A stretch of 64,000 bases of DNA from Amycolatopsis sp. NBC_00345 (GTDB lineage: Bacteria > Actinomycetota > Actinomycetes > Mycobacteriales > Pseudonocardiaceae). A model generated the notes under the pieces. The model did not search any database. It saw only the letters and a list, made by a program, of their open reading frames with translations, and was not told the origin of the DNA. This document shows positions 17,063 to 25,276 of the stretch, in pieces. The position numbers were made by a program, and so were the translations under genes. The number at the start of each line of letters is the position of its first letter. Positions within the stretch are counted from its first letter, which is position 1. The stretch covers positions 992,001 through 1,056,000 of the forward strand of contig NZ_CP107995.1 of assembly GCF_036116635.1 (NCBI RefSeq). The letters run 5' to 3'.

Positions 17063-18676
17063 TCAGACCGGCTTGGCCTGGTTCAGGTAGAGGCCGGGGT
17101 AGCCCTGCGCGCGCACCCCGGTGATGGCCTTCGGGTCCCACGCCGTGCCCAGCTGGGTGAAGACGATCGGGTAGATCACCGCCTGCTCGGAGATCAGGTC
17201 GAGCAGCTGCTTGTACAGCCCGTTGCGCTTGCCTTCGTCGGCCTGCTGCGCCGCTTGGTCCTGCAGCGCGAGCAGGGCCTGGGCGTCGGTGTTCGTCCAG
17301 CGCGCGTACTTCGTCATCATCAGCGACTGCGCGTCGTAGTAGTAGCGGATGAGCAGGTCCGGGTCGTTGCCGAACTGCATCGGGTTGTTCGTGGTGGACA
17401 CGACCTGGAAGTCGCCGCCGTTGTCCAGTTTGGAGAACAGCGCCTTGGTGTCCTGGGAGTCCAAAGTGGTCTCGACGCCGATCGCGTCCCAGCCCTCCTT
17501 GATCACCTTCACGCAGTCGAGCACCAGCGAGGTGTTGGTGGTGGACAAGGAGATCTTCAGCCCGGCGACCCCGGCCTCGGCCAGCAGCTGCTTGGCCTTC
17601 GCCGGGTCGTAGGCGAAGTCCAGCGACGCCGGCTGCGACTGCGGCAGCTTCGGGTTGATGAAAGACGTGCCGGGGGTGCCGGTGCCGCGCAGGCCGATGT
17701 CGACCATCTTCTTCTTGTCGATGGCGTAGTGCAGCGCCTGGCGCACGCGCTTGTCCCCGAACGGCGCGTGCGCGGTGTTGAACATCAGGTACAGGTTGTT
17801 GCCGCCGTCGGCGAACTCGACCGTGCGCCCGGCCTTGCGCAGCTGGTCGGCGTTGGCGGCGGGGATGTTCTCCACGACCTGCGCGTCCGGCTTCGCGCCG
17901 GAGATCGCGGCCACCCGCGGGGCGGAGTCCACGATGGACTTCCACAGCATCTTGTCGTAGGCGGCCGGGCGCCGGCCGTTGTAGGCCGCGAACTTCTCGA
18001 ACGAGGTGTGGCTCAGCGGCGCCTGCTCGGTGATCTGGTACGGGCCGGAGCCGACGACCTTGCCGGCCGCGGCGTCGGCCCATTTGCCCTCGTAGACGTG
18101 CCGGGGCAGGATCTTGCACGACTGGATGCGCTGCAGCGCGTACGGGAAGGGGAACTTCAGCACGAACTCGACGCTCCGGTCGTCGACCTTCTTCACCTCC
18201 TTCAGCCACTGGGAGAAGAAGCTGTGGATGAGCACGTTCTCCTTCTCGTCGAGAGTGCGCGCGTAGGTGAACACCACGTCGTCGGCGGTCACCGGCTGCC
18301 CGTCGTGCCACTGGGCGCCGTCCCGCAGCTCGAACTTGATGCTCGTGCCGCTCACGTCGGCGGGCAGCGCCTTGGCCAGGCCGGGGAACGGGGCGCGGGT
18401 GATCGGGTCACCCTCCACCAGGGACTCGTAGACGTGCAGGAAGGCGGCCATGGAGAACGCCGAGGCCGTCTGCAGCGGGTCCCAGGACTGGTTGTTGCCG
18501 TAGCCGACCACCGCGGTGACCAGGCCGGTGGAGCTGCCGGTCTTGGTGGTCGAAGCGGGACCACCGCAGGCGGCCAGCGTCGACGAGAACGCCGCCGCGG
18601 CGCCTGCCATGCCGGCGTAGCGCAGCAGCGCGCGCCGGTTGAACGAAGGGCCGGTCCCCATGGCGGTTCGCGACAT
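17063..18676 (-). CDS. family 5 extracellular solute-binding lipoprotein
   Basis: 537-residue substrate-binding protein of the peptide/nickel family. The N-terminus has a twin-arginine-like stretch (FNRRALLRYAGM) and a lipobox LAAC with Cys37, so it is probably Tat-exported and lipid-anchored. The body shows the family hallmarks WDPLQTASAFS, ALHYAIDKKKMVDIGLRG and the C-terminal LYKQLLDLISEQAVIYPI. First gene of the operon; ATG at 18676 has CAGGAG upstream. Sialic acid uptake by a peptide-type ABC system is known (SatABCD of Haemophilus ducreyi), which suits the neighbouring sialidase and aldolase; sialylated or galacto-oligosaccharides are alternatives. Confidence 0.9.
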   Translation of the reverse strand: MSRTAMGTGPSFNRRALLRYAGMAGAAAAFSSTLAACGGPASTTKTGSSTGLVTAVVGYGNNQSWDPLQTASAFSMAAFLHVYESLVEGDPITRAPFPGLAKALPADVSGTSIKFELRDGAQWHDGQPVTADDVVFTYARTLDEKENVLIHSFFSQWLKEVKKVDDRSVEFVLKFPFPYALQRIQSCKILPRHVYEGKWADAAAGKVVGSGPYQITEQAPLSHTSFEKFAAYNGRRPAAYDKMLWKSIVDSAPRVAAISGAKPDAQVVENIPAANADQLRKAGRTVEFADGGNNLYLMFNTAHAPFGDKRVRQALHYAIDKKKMVDIGLRGTGTPGTSFINPKLPQSQPASLDFAYDPAKAKQLLAEAGVAGLKISLSTTNTSLVLDCVKVIKEGWDAIGVETTLDSQDTKALFSKLDNGGDFQVVSTTNNPMQFGNDPDLLIRYYYDAQSLMMTKYARWTNTDAQALLALQDQAAQQADEGKRNGLYKQLLDLISEQAVIYPIVFTQLGTAWDPKAITGVRAQGYPGLYLNQAKPV

Positions 18677-18725
18677 AACGGCTCCTGACTCGATGTGTTT
18701 CGCCCACCAGTAAGTCTCCGAGAAG

Positions 18726-18744
18726 TAGGACATGGGACGTCCTA
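18726..18744. promoter_or_regulatory. candidate GntR operator, binding-protein side
   Basis: TAGGACATGGGACGTCCTA: the outer TAGGAC and GTCCTA form an inverted repeat. Located 50 bases upstream of the solute-binding protein ATG. Shares GGACrTCCTA with the site at 18846. Confidence 0.55.
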
Positions 18745-18845
18745 TGACTTGGCCGAACCCTAGAACCCGCGGGGGTACCGGTCAAGGGGACCGCAGCACT
18801 TTCGCAACCCGGGCGTCACCGGGGGGAAACAAGCCGGGCATGACG

Positions 18846-18856
18846 TAGGATGTCCT
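18846..18856. promoter_or_regulatory. candidate GntR operator, regulator side
   Basis: TAGGATGTCCT, nearly palindromic; its reverse complement contains GGACATCCTA, matching GGACGTCCTA of the first site. It lies just before the GntR reading frame and suggests autoregulation. Confidence 0.5.
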
Positions 18857-18904
18857 CCGATGGCGACGTGCCAGCGAACGAAAGAACAGCCGGGGAGAGA
18901 TGTT

Positions 18905-19645
18905 TTGGCGCGCCCTCAACGCAGTGAAGAGATCACCAAGCGGATCATCGACCTGATCATCGAACGGGACCTGCCGCCCGGCGCGCCGATGCCCACGGAG
19001 CTGAGCCTGATGGACGACATCGGGGTGAGCCGCAACTCGATCCGGGAGGCGATCAAGGCGCTGCAGGCGCTGGGCATCGTCGAGATCCGGCACGGCTACG
19101 GCACGTTCGTCGGCTCCGCGGGCTCCGAGGCGCTGCAGACCTGGCTGCTGTTCCGCACGCGCACCCGCGGCACGAGTGACGCCGGGCGGCTGCGCGACCT
19201 GCTGGAAGTGCGCGAGATGATCGAGACGGAGCTGACCAGCCGCGTCGCGCTGGACCACCGGCCGGAGCTGGTCGGCGAGCTGCAGGCGTGCGTCGCGCGG
19301 ATGCGCCGCAAGGGCCCCGACTCCGCGGTGGCCGACCGCGAGTTCCACGACCTCATCTGCGCCGAGGCCGGTTTCGACCTGGCCCGTGAGCTGACTGGCC
19401 TGTTCTGGGACGTCTACCGGGCCGCGGAGTCCGAGCTGGGCGGGCCCCCGACGTCGGCCGCGGGCACCGCGAAGCGCCACCAGGCGATCGTCGACGCGCT
19501 GGTCAGCGGCGACGCGGACGCCGCGGCGGAGGCCGTCCACCGGCACTTCGACGAAGTCCGCAAGCGTGCCAAGGCCGGCCGCTACGGCGGCTTCGGCGCG
19601 GCCCGTCCCGAGCCCGCGGACCCAGTGGACGCGGGGCTCGCGTGA
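18905..19645 (+). CDS. GntR-family (FadR/FCD) regulator of the sialoglycan operon
   Basis: Winged helix-turn-helix at about residues 1-70 (PMPTELSLMDDIGVSRNSIR, then HGYGTFVG), followed by an all-helical FCD ligand domain with the metal-binding pattern D/H...H (REFHDLICAEAG, HQAIVDALVSGD, VHRHFDEV). Divergently transcribed from the ABC/sialidase operon with paired operators between them, so it probably represses that operon until a sugar ligand binds. The TTG at 18905 is preceded by GGGGAGAGA at good spacing; an ATG at 18860 with AGGA upstream is an alternative adding 15 residues. Overlaps the GNAT gene by GTGA. Confidence 0.85.
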   Translation: MARPQRSEEITKRIIDLIIERDLPPGAPMPTELSLMDDIGVSRNSIREAIKALQALGIVEIRHGYGTFVGSAGSEALQTWLLFRTRTRGTSDAGRLRDLLEVREMIETELTSRVALDHRPELVGELQACVARMRRKGPDSAVADREFHDLICAEAGFDLARELTGLFWDVYRAAESELGGPPTSAAGTAKRHQAIVDALVSGDADAAAEAVHRHFDEVRKRAKAGRYGGFGAARPEPADPVDAGLA

Positions 19646-20199
19646 CGCCGGAGATCGAGCTGCTGCCGCCGTCGGCCGCTGCGGACGAGGAGGTCGTCGG
19701 CGCCGTCACCGCCCTGGTCAACCGCGTCTACGCGACGGCCGAGGCGGGCCTGTGGGCCGGGCGGGCGGACCGGACGACAGTCGCCGAGGTGACGGACCTG
19801 GTGCGCGCCGGGGAGATCGCCGTGGCGCGGCTCGGCGGCCGGATCGTCGGCAGCGTGCGGATCCACCGCCTGGACGACGGCGCGGGGGAGTTCGGCCTGC
19901 TGGCCGCCGCCCCCGACGTGCGCGGCGCGGGCATCGGGCGCGCGCTGGTGCGGTTCGCCGAACGGTGGTGCCGCGCCGGTGCGTGCGCCGAGATGCAGCT
20001 GGAACTGCTCGTCCCGCGCGACTGGACGCACCCGTCGAAGGAGTTCCTCGCCGGCTGGTACGACCGCCTCGGCTACCGCGTGGTGCGGACCGCGACCATC
20101 GACCAGTCCTACCCGCATCTGGCCCCGCTGCTGGCTACACCGTGCGATTTCCTGGTGTACCGCAAGGATCTCTCAGCTGGAGAGCCGGCCGGGGCCTGA
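19642..20199 (+). CDS. GNAT-family N-acetyltransferase
   Basis: 185 residues. The acetyl-CoA motif A is in GLLAAAPDVRGAGIGRALVR (about residues 94-113), the R/QxxGxG/A form being RGAGIG. The C-terminal part FLAGWYDRLGYRVVR is the usual GNAT motif B region. The acceptor cannot be deduced. GTG start within the regulator stop, so it is expressed with the GntR gene. Confidence 0.83.
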   Translation: MTPEIELLPPSAAADEEVVGAVTALVNRVYATAEAGLWAGRADRTTVAEVTDLVRAGEIAVARLGGRIVGSVRIHRLDDGAGEFGLLAAAPDVRGAGIGRALVRFAERWCRAGACAEMQLELLVPRDWTHPSKEFLAGWYDRLGYRVVRTATIDQSYPHLAPLLATPCDFLVYRKDLSAGEPAGA

Positions 20200-20549
20200 A
20201 GCTGCGGGCGGGTGGCCATGTGCAGCGCCGTTTCCGGCACGAGCACGGCGTCCGCGCGCGGGTGGCCGGCCACCCGCGCAGCCCGAGGTACGCCGCGGCA
20301 CTCAGGTAGGCCAGCGACGTGCTGCTCGCGGGCACACCGAGGCGCTCGCTCAAGGCGCGCGCCCGCGCCCGCGCGCCGTCGACCCCGTCGAGGAAACTGC
20401 AGCTGGAACAGGCCCAGCTCACCAGGGCTCCACGGCACGTAGGCGAATTCCACGGCGAGCGCCGGGTCGACGAGGGCAGCGAGGCGGGTCAAGCCGTCCT
20501 CGCCGCGGTCCCGGGTCGGGTACACGAGTCCGAGGGTCCGGTCGGTCAT
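20200..20549 (-). pseudogene. decayed maleate isomerase / arylmalonate decarboxylase-type gene
   Basis: From the ATG at 20549 (GGGAG upstream) the frame gives a normal family N-terminus (MTDRTLGLVYPTRDRGEDG ... AVEFAYVPW) but then jumps to GELGLFQ. In the next frame the same bases read SWACSSCSFLDGVDGAR ... GVPASSTSLAYLSAAAYLG, the family's catalytic-Cys region. Near 20240 the first frame again reads ADAVLVPETALHMA, like the family's C-terminal part. So at least two deletions with frame changes have shortened a protein of about 240 residues to about 120. The 3' end runs up to the GNAT stop. Confidence 0.7.
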
Positions 20550-20676
20550 GGCTCCCGCCGTGCCCGCGGAACGCTGGCGTCGCACAGCGGCCGCCTCGGG
20601 CTTCGGCGGGCGGGGGAAGCGAACCCGGGGCAGGATCGGCTGGGCGAAGACCGCCCAGTGAGAGAAGGAAACCACG

Positions 20677-21471
20677 ATGAAGCTCGACCTCGCCGGGAAG
20701 ACCGCGCTGGTCACCGGTTCGACGCAGGGGATCGGCGCGGCGATCGCCGCCGGGCTGGCGCGGGCGGGGGCGCGTGTGGTGGTCAACGGCCGCAGCGAGG
20801 GCAGCGTCGGCAAGGCGATCGACGCGTTGCGGCGGGAGGTGCCGGACGGGGAGTTCACGGCCGGGGCCGGCGACGTCACCACCGACGAAGGGGCCAGGCA
20901 GGTGGTCGCCGCCGCCGGGCAGCTCGACGTGCTGGTCAACAACCTCGGGATCTTCGGCGCCCAGGAGCCGATGAGCATCACCGACGACGACTGGCGCCGC
21001 TACTTCGAGGTCAACGTCCTCGCCGCCGTCCGGCTGATCCGGCTGGCGCTGCCCGCGATGATGGACCGCGGCTGGGGCCGGGTGCTGAACATCGCCAGCG
21101 ACTCCGCGGTGGTCATCCCCGCCGAGATGATCCACTACGGCACGTCGAAGACCGCGCTGCTCGGCGTCTCCCGCGGGTTCGCCAAGCACGCCGCCGGGTC
21201 CGGCGTCACCGTCAACTCCGTGATCGCCGGGCCGACGCACACCGGCGGCGTCGAGGACTTCGTCTACCAGCTGGTGGACAAGGACCTGCCGTGGGAGGAG
21301 GCGCAGCGCGAGTTCATGAAGAAGCACCGGCCGCAGTCGCTGCTGCAGCGGCTGATCGAGCCCGAGGAGATCGCGAACCTGGTGGTGTACCTCAGTTCCC
21401 CGCTCGCGTCCGCGACCACGGGCGGCGCCGTGCGCGTCGACGGCGGGTACGTCGACTCGATCCTGCCCTGA
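20677..21471 (+). CDS. short-chain dehydrogenase/reductase
   Basis: 264-residue classical SDR. The cofactor loop TGSTQGIG is at about 14-21, with R39 after beta-2 favouring NADP(H). NNLGIFG replaces NNAG. Catalytic residues are S143 (IASDSAVV), Y156 and K160 (YGTSKTALLG). The ending GGAVRVDGGYVDSIL is typical. GAGAAGGAAA precedes the ATG. Convergent with the NmrA-type gene six bases downstream; substrate unknown. Confidence 0.9.
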   Translation: MKLDLAGKTALVTGSTQGIGAAIAAGLARAGARVVVNGRSEGSVGKAIDALRREVPDGEFTAGAGDVTTDEGARQVVAAAGQLDVLVNNLGIFGAQEPMSITDDDWRRYFEVNVLAAVRLIRLALPAMMDRGWGRVLNIASDSAVVIPAEMIHYGTSKTALLGVSRGFAKHAAGSGVTVNSVIAGPTHTGGVEDFVYQLVDKDLPWEEAQREFMKKHRPQSLLQRLIEPEEIANLVVYLSSPLASATTGGAVRVDGGYVDSILP

Positions 21472-21477
21472 CGCCGG

Positions 21478-22395
21478 TCAACCCAGATAGAAGTCCCTGC
21501 GCGCGGCCACGAACTCCTCGATCGTCATGGCGGGATCACCGGTGACCAGCTCGACGTCACGGGTCGCGCGGTCGTAGCGGTTCGCGTGGTGCAGCTTCGC
21601 CATGGTCGCGATGTGCTGCTCGGCGTGCGGCGGCAGCCCCGCCGCGGACAGCGTCCCCGCGATCCACTCCGCCAGCGGGACGTCCACATAGGACACCGGA
21701 ACGCCCAGCGCCCGGCCGAATTCCGCGGCGACACCGTCCATGTCGAGCGTGCGCGGCCCGGTCAGCTCGTAGACGCGGCCGAGGTGCGGCGCCGGGTCGC
21801 GCAGCACGGTCGCGACGACGCGCCCCACGTCCGCCGCGGCGACCGGTGAGGTGCGGCCGGTGCCGAACGGCAGCGCCAGCGTGCCGTCCCGGCGGATCGA
21901 GTGCGCGGCGAGCGTGGTGAACAGCGGGTTGTCGAGGAACGTGGTCGGCCGGACGTGCACCACGGGCAGCCCGGACCAGGTCAGCACCCGGTCCGACAGC
22001 CAGTGCAGCCGCTGCTGGTGCGATTCGGCGGTGCTGGTGGCGGTCATCTGCGAGACCGTCATCTGGGAGATCGACACCAGCCCGTCGAGCTGCCCGTGCT
22101 CCTGCGCGACGGTGGCGACGACCGTCGCGGCCAGCAGGTAGTCCGGCGAAACGCTCATGCTGAAGTACATCCGCCCGGCGCCGTCGAGGGCGCGGGCCAC
22201 GTCGAGGGGCCGGGTGAGGTCGCCGACGACCACCTCGGCCCCGAGCCCGCGCAGCTCTTCGGCGCGCTGGTCGTCGCGTCGCACCATCGCGCGCACCGGC
22301 ACCCCCTCGGCCAGAAGCCGCTCCAGGACGATGCGGCTCACGCCGCCCACCCCGCCACCGGCCCCGGTGACGAGAACCAGGTCGCTGACCGCCAC
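21478..22395 (-). CDS. NmrA-like NAD(P)-binding protein
   Basis: 305 residues, extended/atypical SDR. Dinucleotide loop GAGGGVGG at about 9-16, RRDDQRAEEL after beta-2, and no canonical YxxxK; features match the NmrA/azoreductase-like group (LVSISQMTVSQM, HWLSDRVLTWSGLPVVHVRP, shown in part). GTG at 22395 chosen for GAGAGGAG upstream; the frame is open to 22440. A minus-strand TACTAT about 30 bases upstream could be the -10. Function may be redox sensing or quinone reduction; uncertain. Confidence 0.8.
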   Translation of the reverse strand: MAVSDLVLVTGAGGGVGGVSRIVLERLLAEGVPVRAMVRRDDQRAEELRGLGAEVVVGDLTRPLDVARALDGAGRMYFSMSVSPDYLLAATVVATVAQEHGQLDGLVSISQMTVSQMTATSTAESHQQRLHWLSDRVLTWSGLPVVHVRPTTFLDNPLFTTLAAHSIRRDGTLALPFGTGRTSPVAAADVGRVVATVLRDPAPHLGRVYELTGPRTLDMDGVAAEFGRALGVPVSYVDVPLAEWIAGTLSAAGLPPHAEQHIATMAKLHHANRYDRATRDVELVTGDPAMTIEEFVAARRDFYLG

Positions 22396-22575
22396 CGGCG
22401 TCTCCTCTCGTGAGATCACCCGGTCATAGTAGCGGTTCACATGCTGAGTTGCCTTTTAAGACTTACTGAAGGCGCCGGACTACCCGCAAAGCGTCTGGTG
22501 TGAATTTTGACCAGGTGGTAGAAATCTGTCGACGCCGCCCTTCCGGCGGCCTGTCCCCGAAGCAAGGGAGCTGGA

Positions 22576-23310
22576 ATGGGCAAGGTCTCCGTGCAGCTGT
22601 ACTCGGTCCGCGACGAGTTCGCGGCCGACCCGGCCGACACCCTGCGGCGGCTGGCCGCCATCGGATTCACCCAGGTCGAGCCGTACGGCGTGGTCCAGAA
22701 CGTCGAGGCGCTCGCCGCCGGGCTGCCGGCCAACGGGCTCACCGCGCCGACCGCGCACGCGCAGCTGATCGGCGTCGACCAGGACGCCGTGTTCACCGCC
22801 GCCAAGTCGCTCGGCATCGGGATCGTCATCGACCCGCTGGTCAAGCCCGAGCAGTGGCAGGACGCGGCCGACATCGCCGCCACCGCCGCCGCGCTGAACG
22901 CGGCCGCGAAGACCGGCGCGGAGCACGGGATCACGGTCGGCTACCACAACCACTGGTGGGAGCTGGAGTCCCGGATCGACGGGCGCAGCGCGTTCGAGGT
23001 GTTCGCCGACCAGCTCGACCCGGCGATCGCGCTCGAGGTCGACACCTACTGGGCCACCGCGGGCGGCGAGAACGCGGCGGGGCTGCTCGGCCGCCTCGGC
23101 GACCGCGTGCGCGCTATCCACGTCAAGGACGGCGCCCTCGCCACCGACGCCTCCGGCCAGGTCCCGGCGGGCCAGGGCAGCGTGCCGCTCGCGGACATCC
23201 TCGCCGCGGCGCCGGACGCGTTGCGCGTGGTGGAGTTCGACCGCTACGACGGCGACATCTTCGAGGCCATCGCCGGCAGCTTCGCCTTCCTCGCCGGCGC
23301 CGAGAAGTGA
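22576..23310 (+). CDS. sugar phosphate isomerase/epimerase (xylose isomerase-like TIM barrel)
   Basis: 244-residue AP-endonuclease/xylose-isomerase-type barrel. Metal-ligand regions are visible in VGYHNHWWELE, ALEVDTYWATAGG, IHVKDG and VVEFDRYDGDIFE. AAGGGAGCTGGA precedes the ATG. Overlaps the following Gfo/Idh/MocA oxidoreductase by GTGA, a pairing typical of catabolic or inositol-like sugar pathways in which a keto-sugar made by the dehydrogenase is isomerised. The substrate is unknown. Confidence 0.88.
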   Translation: MGKVSVQLYSVRDEFAADPADTLRRLAAIGFTQVEPYGVVQNVEALAAGLPANGLTAPTAHAQLIGVDQDAVFTAAKSLGIGIVIDPLVKPEQWQDAADIAATAAALNAAAKTGAEHGITVGYHNHWWELESRIDGRSAFEVFADQLDPAIALEVDTYWATAGGENAAGLLGRLGDRVRAIHVKDGALATDASGQVPAGQGSVPLADILAAAPDALRVVEFDRYDGDIFEAIAGSFAFLAGAEK

Positions 23311-24410
23311 GCACCGGGCCGGTCGGCGTCGGCGTGATCGGCGCCGGCGTCATCAGTGACACGTACCTGGAGAACCTCACGGCCTTCCCTGACGTGCGCG
23401 TGCTCGCCGTCGCGGACCTCGACGTCGGGCGGGCGGCGGCGCAGGCGGCGAAACACGGTGTGCCGCAAGGGGGAACGGTCGCGGAGCTGCTCGCGCACCC
23501 GGACGTCGAGCTGGTCGTGAACCTCACGATCCCGGCCGCGCACGTCGAGGTCGGGCTGTCCGCGCTGGACGCGGGCAAGAGCGTGTGGGCGGAGAAGCCG
23601 CTCGCGCTCGACCGGCAGACCGGGCGCAAGCTGCTGGATCGCGCACAGGAGAAGGGGTTACGCGTCGCGAGCGCGCCGGACACCGTGCTCGGCGCCGGGC
23701 TGCAGACGGCCCGGCGCGCGGTGGACGCCGGGCGCATCGGCGAGCCGCGCACGGCGCTGGCGCTGTTCCAGACGCCGGGGCCGGAGAGCTGGCACCCGGC
23801 GCCGGAGTTCCTGTTCCAGGCCGGCGGCGGGCCGCTGCTCGACATGGGGCCGTACTACCTGACCGAGCTGGTCCAGCTCCTCGGCCCGATCGCCAGGGTC
23901 ACCGGCGCCGGGGGGCGGGCGCGGGAGACCCGCGTGATCGGCTCCGGGCCGCGCGCGGGCACCGAGTTCCCGGTGACCGTGCCGACCACGGTGACCGCGC
24001 TCGTCGAGTTCACCCGCGGCGGCAGCGCGCAGGTGGTGCTGAGCTTCGACTCGGCGCTGACCCGCACGGGCTTCGTCGAGGTGTCGGGCACGCTCGGCAC
24101 CGCCGTGCTGCCGGACCCGAACCGGTTCGACGGGTCCACGCAGCTGCACCTGCTCGGCGCCGAAGAGCCGGAAGAGCTTGTCGCGCAAGGACATGCGGCG
24201 TCACGGGGCACGGGCGCGCTGGAGCTGGCGCGCGCGATCCGGGCCGGCGTGCCGGAGCGCGCGTCCGGCGAACTGGCCTACCACGTGCTCGACGCGATGC
24301 TCGCCATCGACGAATCGATCACGCGTGGCCAGGCGGTCGAGGTGGAGAGCACGGTCGAGGTGCCGCCCGCCCTGCCGGACGCCTGGGACCCGTACGCCGC
24401 CACTCTTTAG
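23307..24410 (+). CDS. Gfo/Idh/MocA-family oxidoreductase
   Basis: 367 residues. N-terminal Rossmann fold with VGVIGAGVISDTYL at about 6-19 and the nicotinamide-side EKPLAL motif (AEKPLALDRQTGRKLLD). The C-terminal alpha/beta domain has GGGPLLDMGPYYLTELVQLLG (split: GGGPLLDMGPYY and LTELVQLLG), the GGxxxDxGxH-like catalytic region in which His is replaced by Tyr. NAD(P)-dependent sugar or sugar-acid dehydrogenase coupled to the preceding isomerase. Followed by a compound palindromic repeat. Confidence 0.88.
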   Translation: MSTGPVGVGVIGAGVISDTYLENLTAFPDVRVLAVADLDVGRAAAQAAKHGVPQGGTVAELLAHPDVELVVNLTIPAAHVEVGLSALDAGKSVWAEKPLALDRQTGRKLLDRAQEKGLRVASAPDTVLGAGLQTARRAVDAGRIGEPRTALALFQTPGPESWHPAPEFLFQAGGGPLLDMGPYYLTELVQLLGPIARVTGAGGRARETRVIGSGPRAGTEFPVTVPTTVTALVEFTRGGSAQVVLSFDSALTRTGFVEVSGTLGTAVLPDPNRFDGSTQLHLLGAEEPEELVAQGHAASRGTGALELARAIRAGVPERASGELAYHVLDAMLAIDESITRGQAVEVESTVEVPPALPDAWDPYAATL

Positions 24411-24425
24411 CCGGGGTCGCGTGAA

Positions 24426-24510
24426 GCGCCCCAATGTGGCGTTGGTTGCGTTGGACGCACCGAACGCCACATTGGGTGCGTTAAGCGCACCGAACGCCAC
24501 ATTGGGGCGC
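24426..24510. repeat. compound palindrome between convergent Gfo/Idh/MocA and TetR genes
   Basis: Left arm GCGCCCCAATGTGGCGTT (24426-24443) pairs with AACGCCACATTGGGGCGC (24493-24510). A second copy of the right arm lies between them: GCACCGAACGCCACATTGGG occurs at 24457-24476 and 24487-24506, so two alternative hairpins are possible. Confidence 0.8.
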
Positions 24511-24534
24511 ATCGGGCGGGACGGATGGGGCTCC

Positions 24535-25125
24535 TCAGCCGAGGGGCACGGTGAGCAGGTTCTGCAGGTAGAAGCGCAGGGAGCCGACGAGGTCGACGCT
24601 GCCGGGGGCGGTGAGCCATTGGACCTGGAGCCCGTCCATCAGCGCGATGAACGTCAGCGCCGCGTAGTCGGGGTCGATGCCCTCGCGCAGCTCGCCGCTC
24701 GCGGACAGCACGCGGAACGAGCCGACCACGCTCTCGCGGGCCTGCTCGTAATGGCGCTCGAAGTAGCCGTGCGCGGGGTGGTCGGGCGCCACCGCCTCGG
24801 CGGCCAGCCGCGAGTACAGGTCGACGATGCCGGGGTGGCGCACGTTGTGCCCGGCCAGCGCGACGAAGTGACGGAGCACCTCGAGGCCCGGCGGCACGTT
24901 CAGCTGCTCGCGCTCGGAGTCCTCGGCGTCCCGGCGCACCAGCACGGCGGCGAGCAGCGCCTCCTTGGTGGGGAAGTAGTACAGGAGGCCGGCGTGGCTG
25001 ATGCCGACGCGCTTCGCGATCTCCCGCAGCGACGAGCCGTGGTAGCCGGCTTCGCCGTACACGGTGGCGGCCGCCGAAATGATGTCCTCCCGGCGGATCC
25101 GGCCCTTGAGGTAGCCCCCGCTCAC
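24535..25125 (-). CDS. TetR-family regulator
   Basis: 196 residues. N-terminal helix-turn-helix at about 10-57 (DIISAAATVYGEAGYHGSSL, REIAKRVGISHAGLLYYFPT). The C-terminal ligand domain (about 80-190) ends in QNLLTVPLG. Divergent from an MFS transporter gene, with a perfect 14-bp palindrome between them, so a local repressor of that transporter is the natural reading. Confidence 0.88.
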   Translation of the reverse strand: MSGGYLKGRIRREDIISAAATVYGEAGYHGSSLREIAKRVGISHAGLLYYFPTKEALLAAVLVRRDAEDSEREQLNVPPGLEVLRHFVALAGHNVRHPGIVDLYSRLAAEAVAPDHPAHGYFERHYEQARESVVGSFRVLSASGELREGIDPDYAALTFIALMDGLQVQWLTAPGSVDLVGSLRFYLQNLLTVPLG

Positions 25126-25195
25126 GGGGTGTCGATCGGTTCGGCGTCGTGCACCCGACCATCATGCCGCAGGCCGGAAACGAACAGTAATGGTG

Positions 25196-25209
25196 ATTGT
25201 TCGAACAAT
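25196..25209. promoter_or_regulatory. candidate TetR operator
   Basis: Perfect palindrome ATTGTTCGAACAAT in the TetR-MFS intergenic region, followed by a degenerate half (TTGTACGAAC at 25214-25223). Confidence 0.6.
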
Positions 25210-25276
25210 TAGGTTGTACGAACTACCGGGTTTAGTGGCATCATCGAAGGACCACACCCAGGAGGAACCGCCCATC

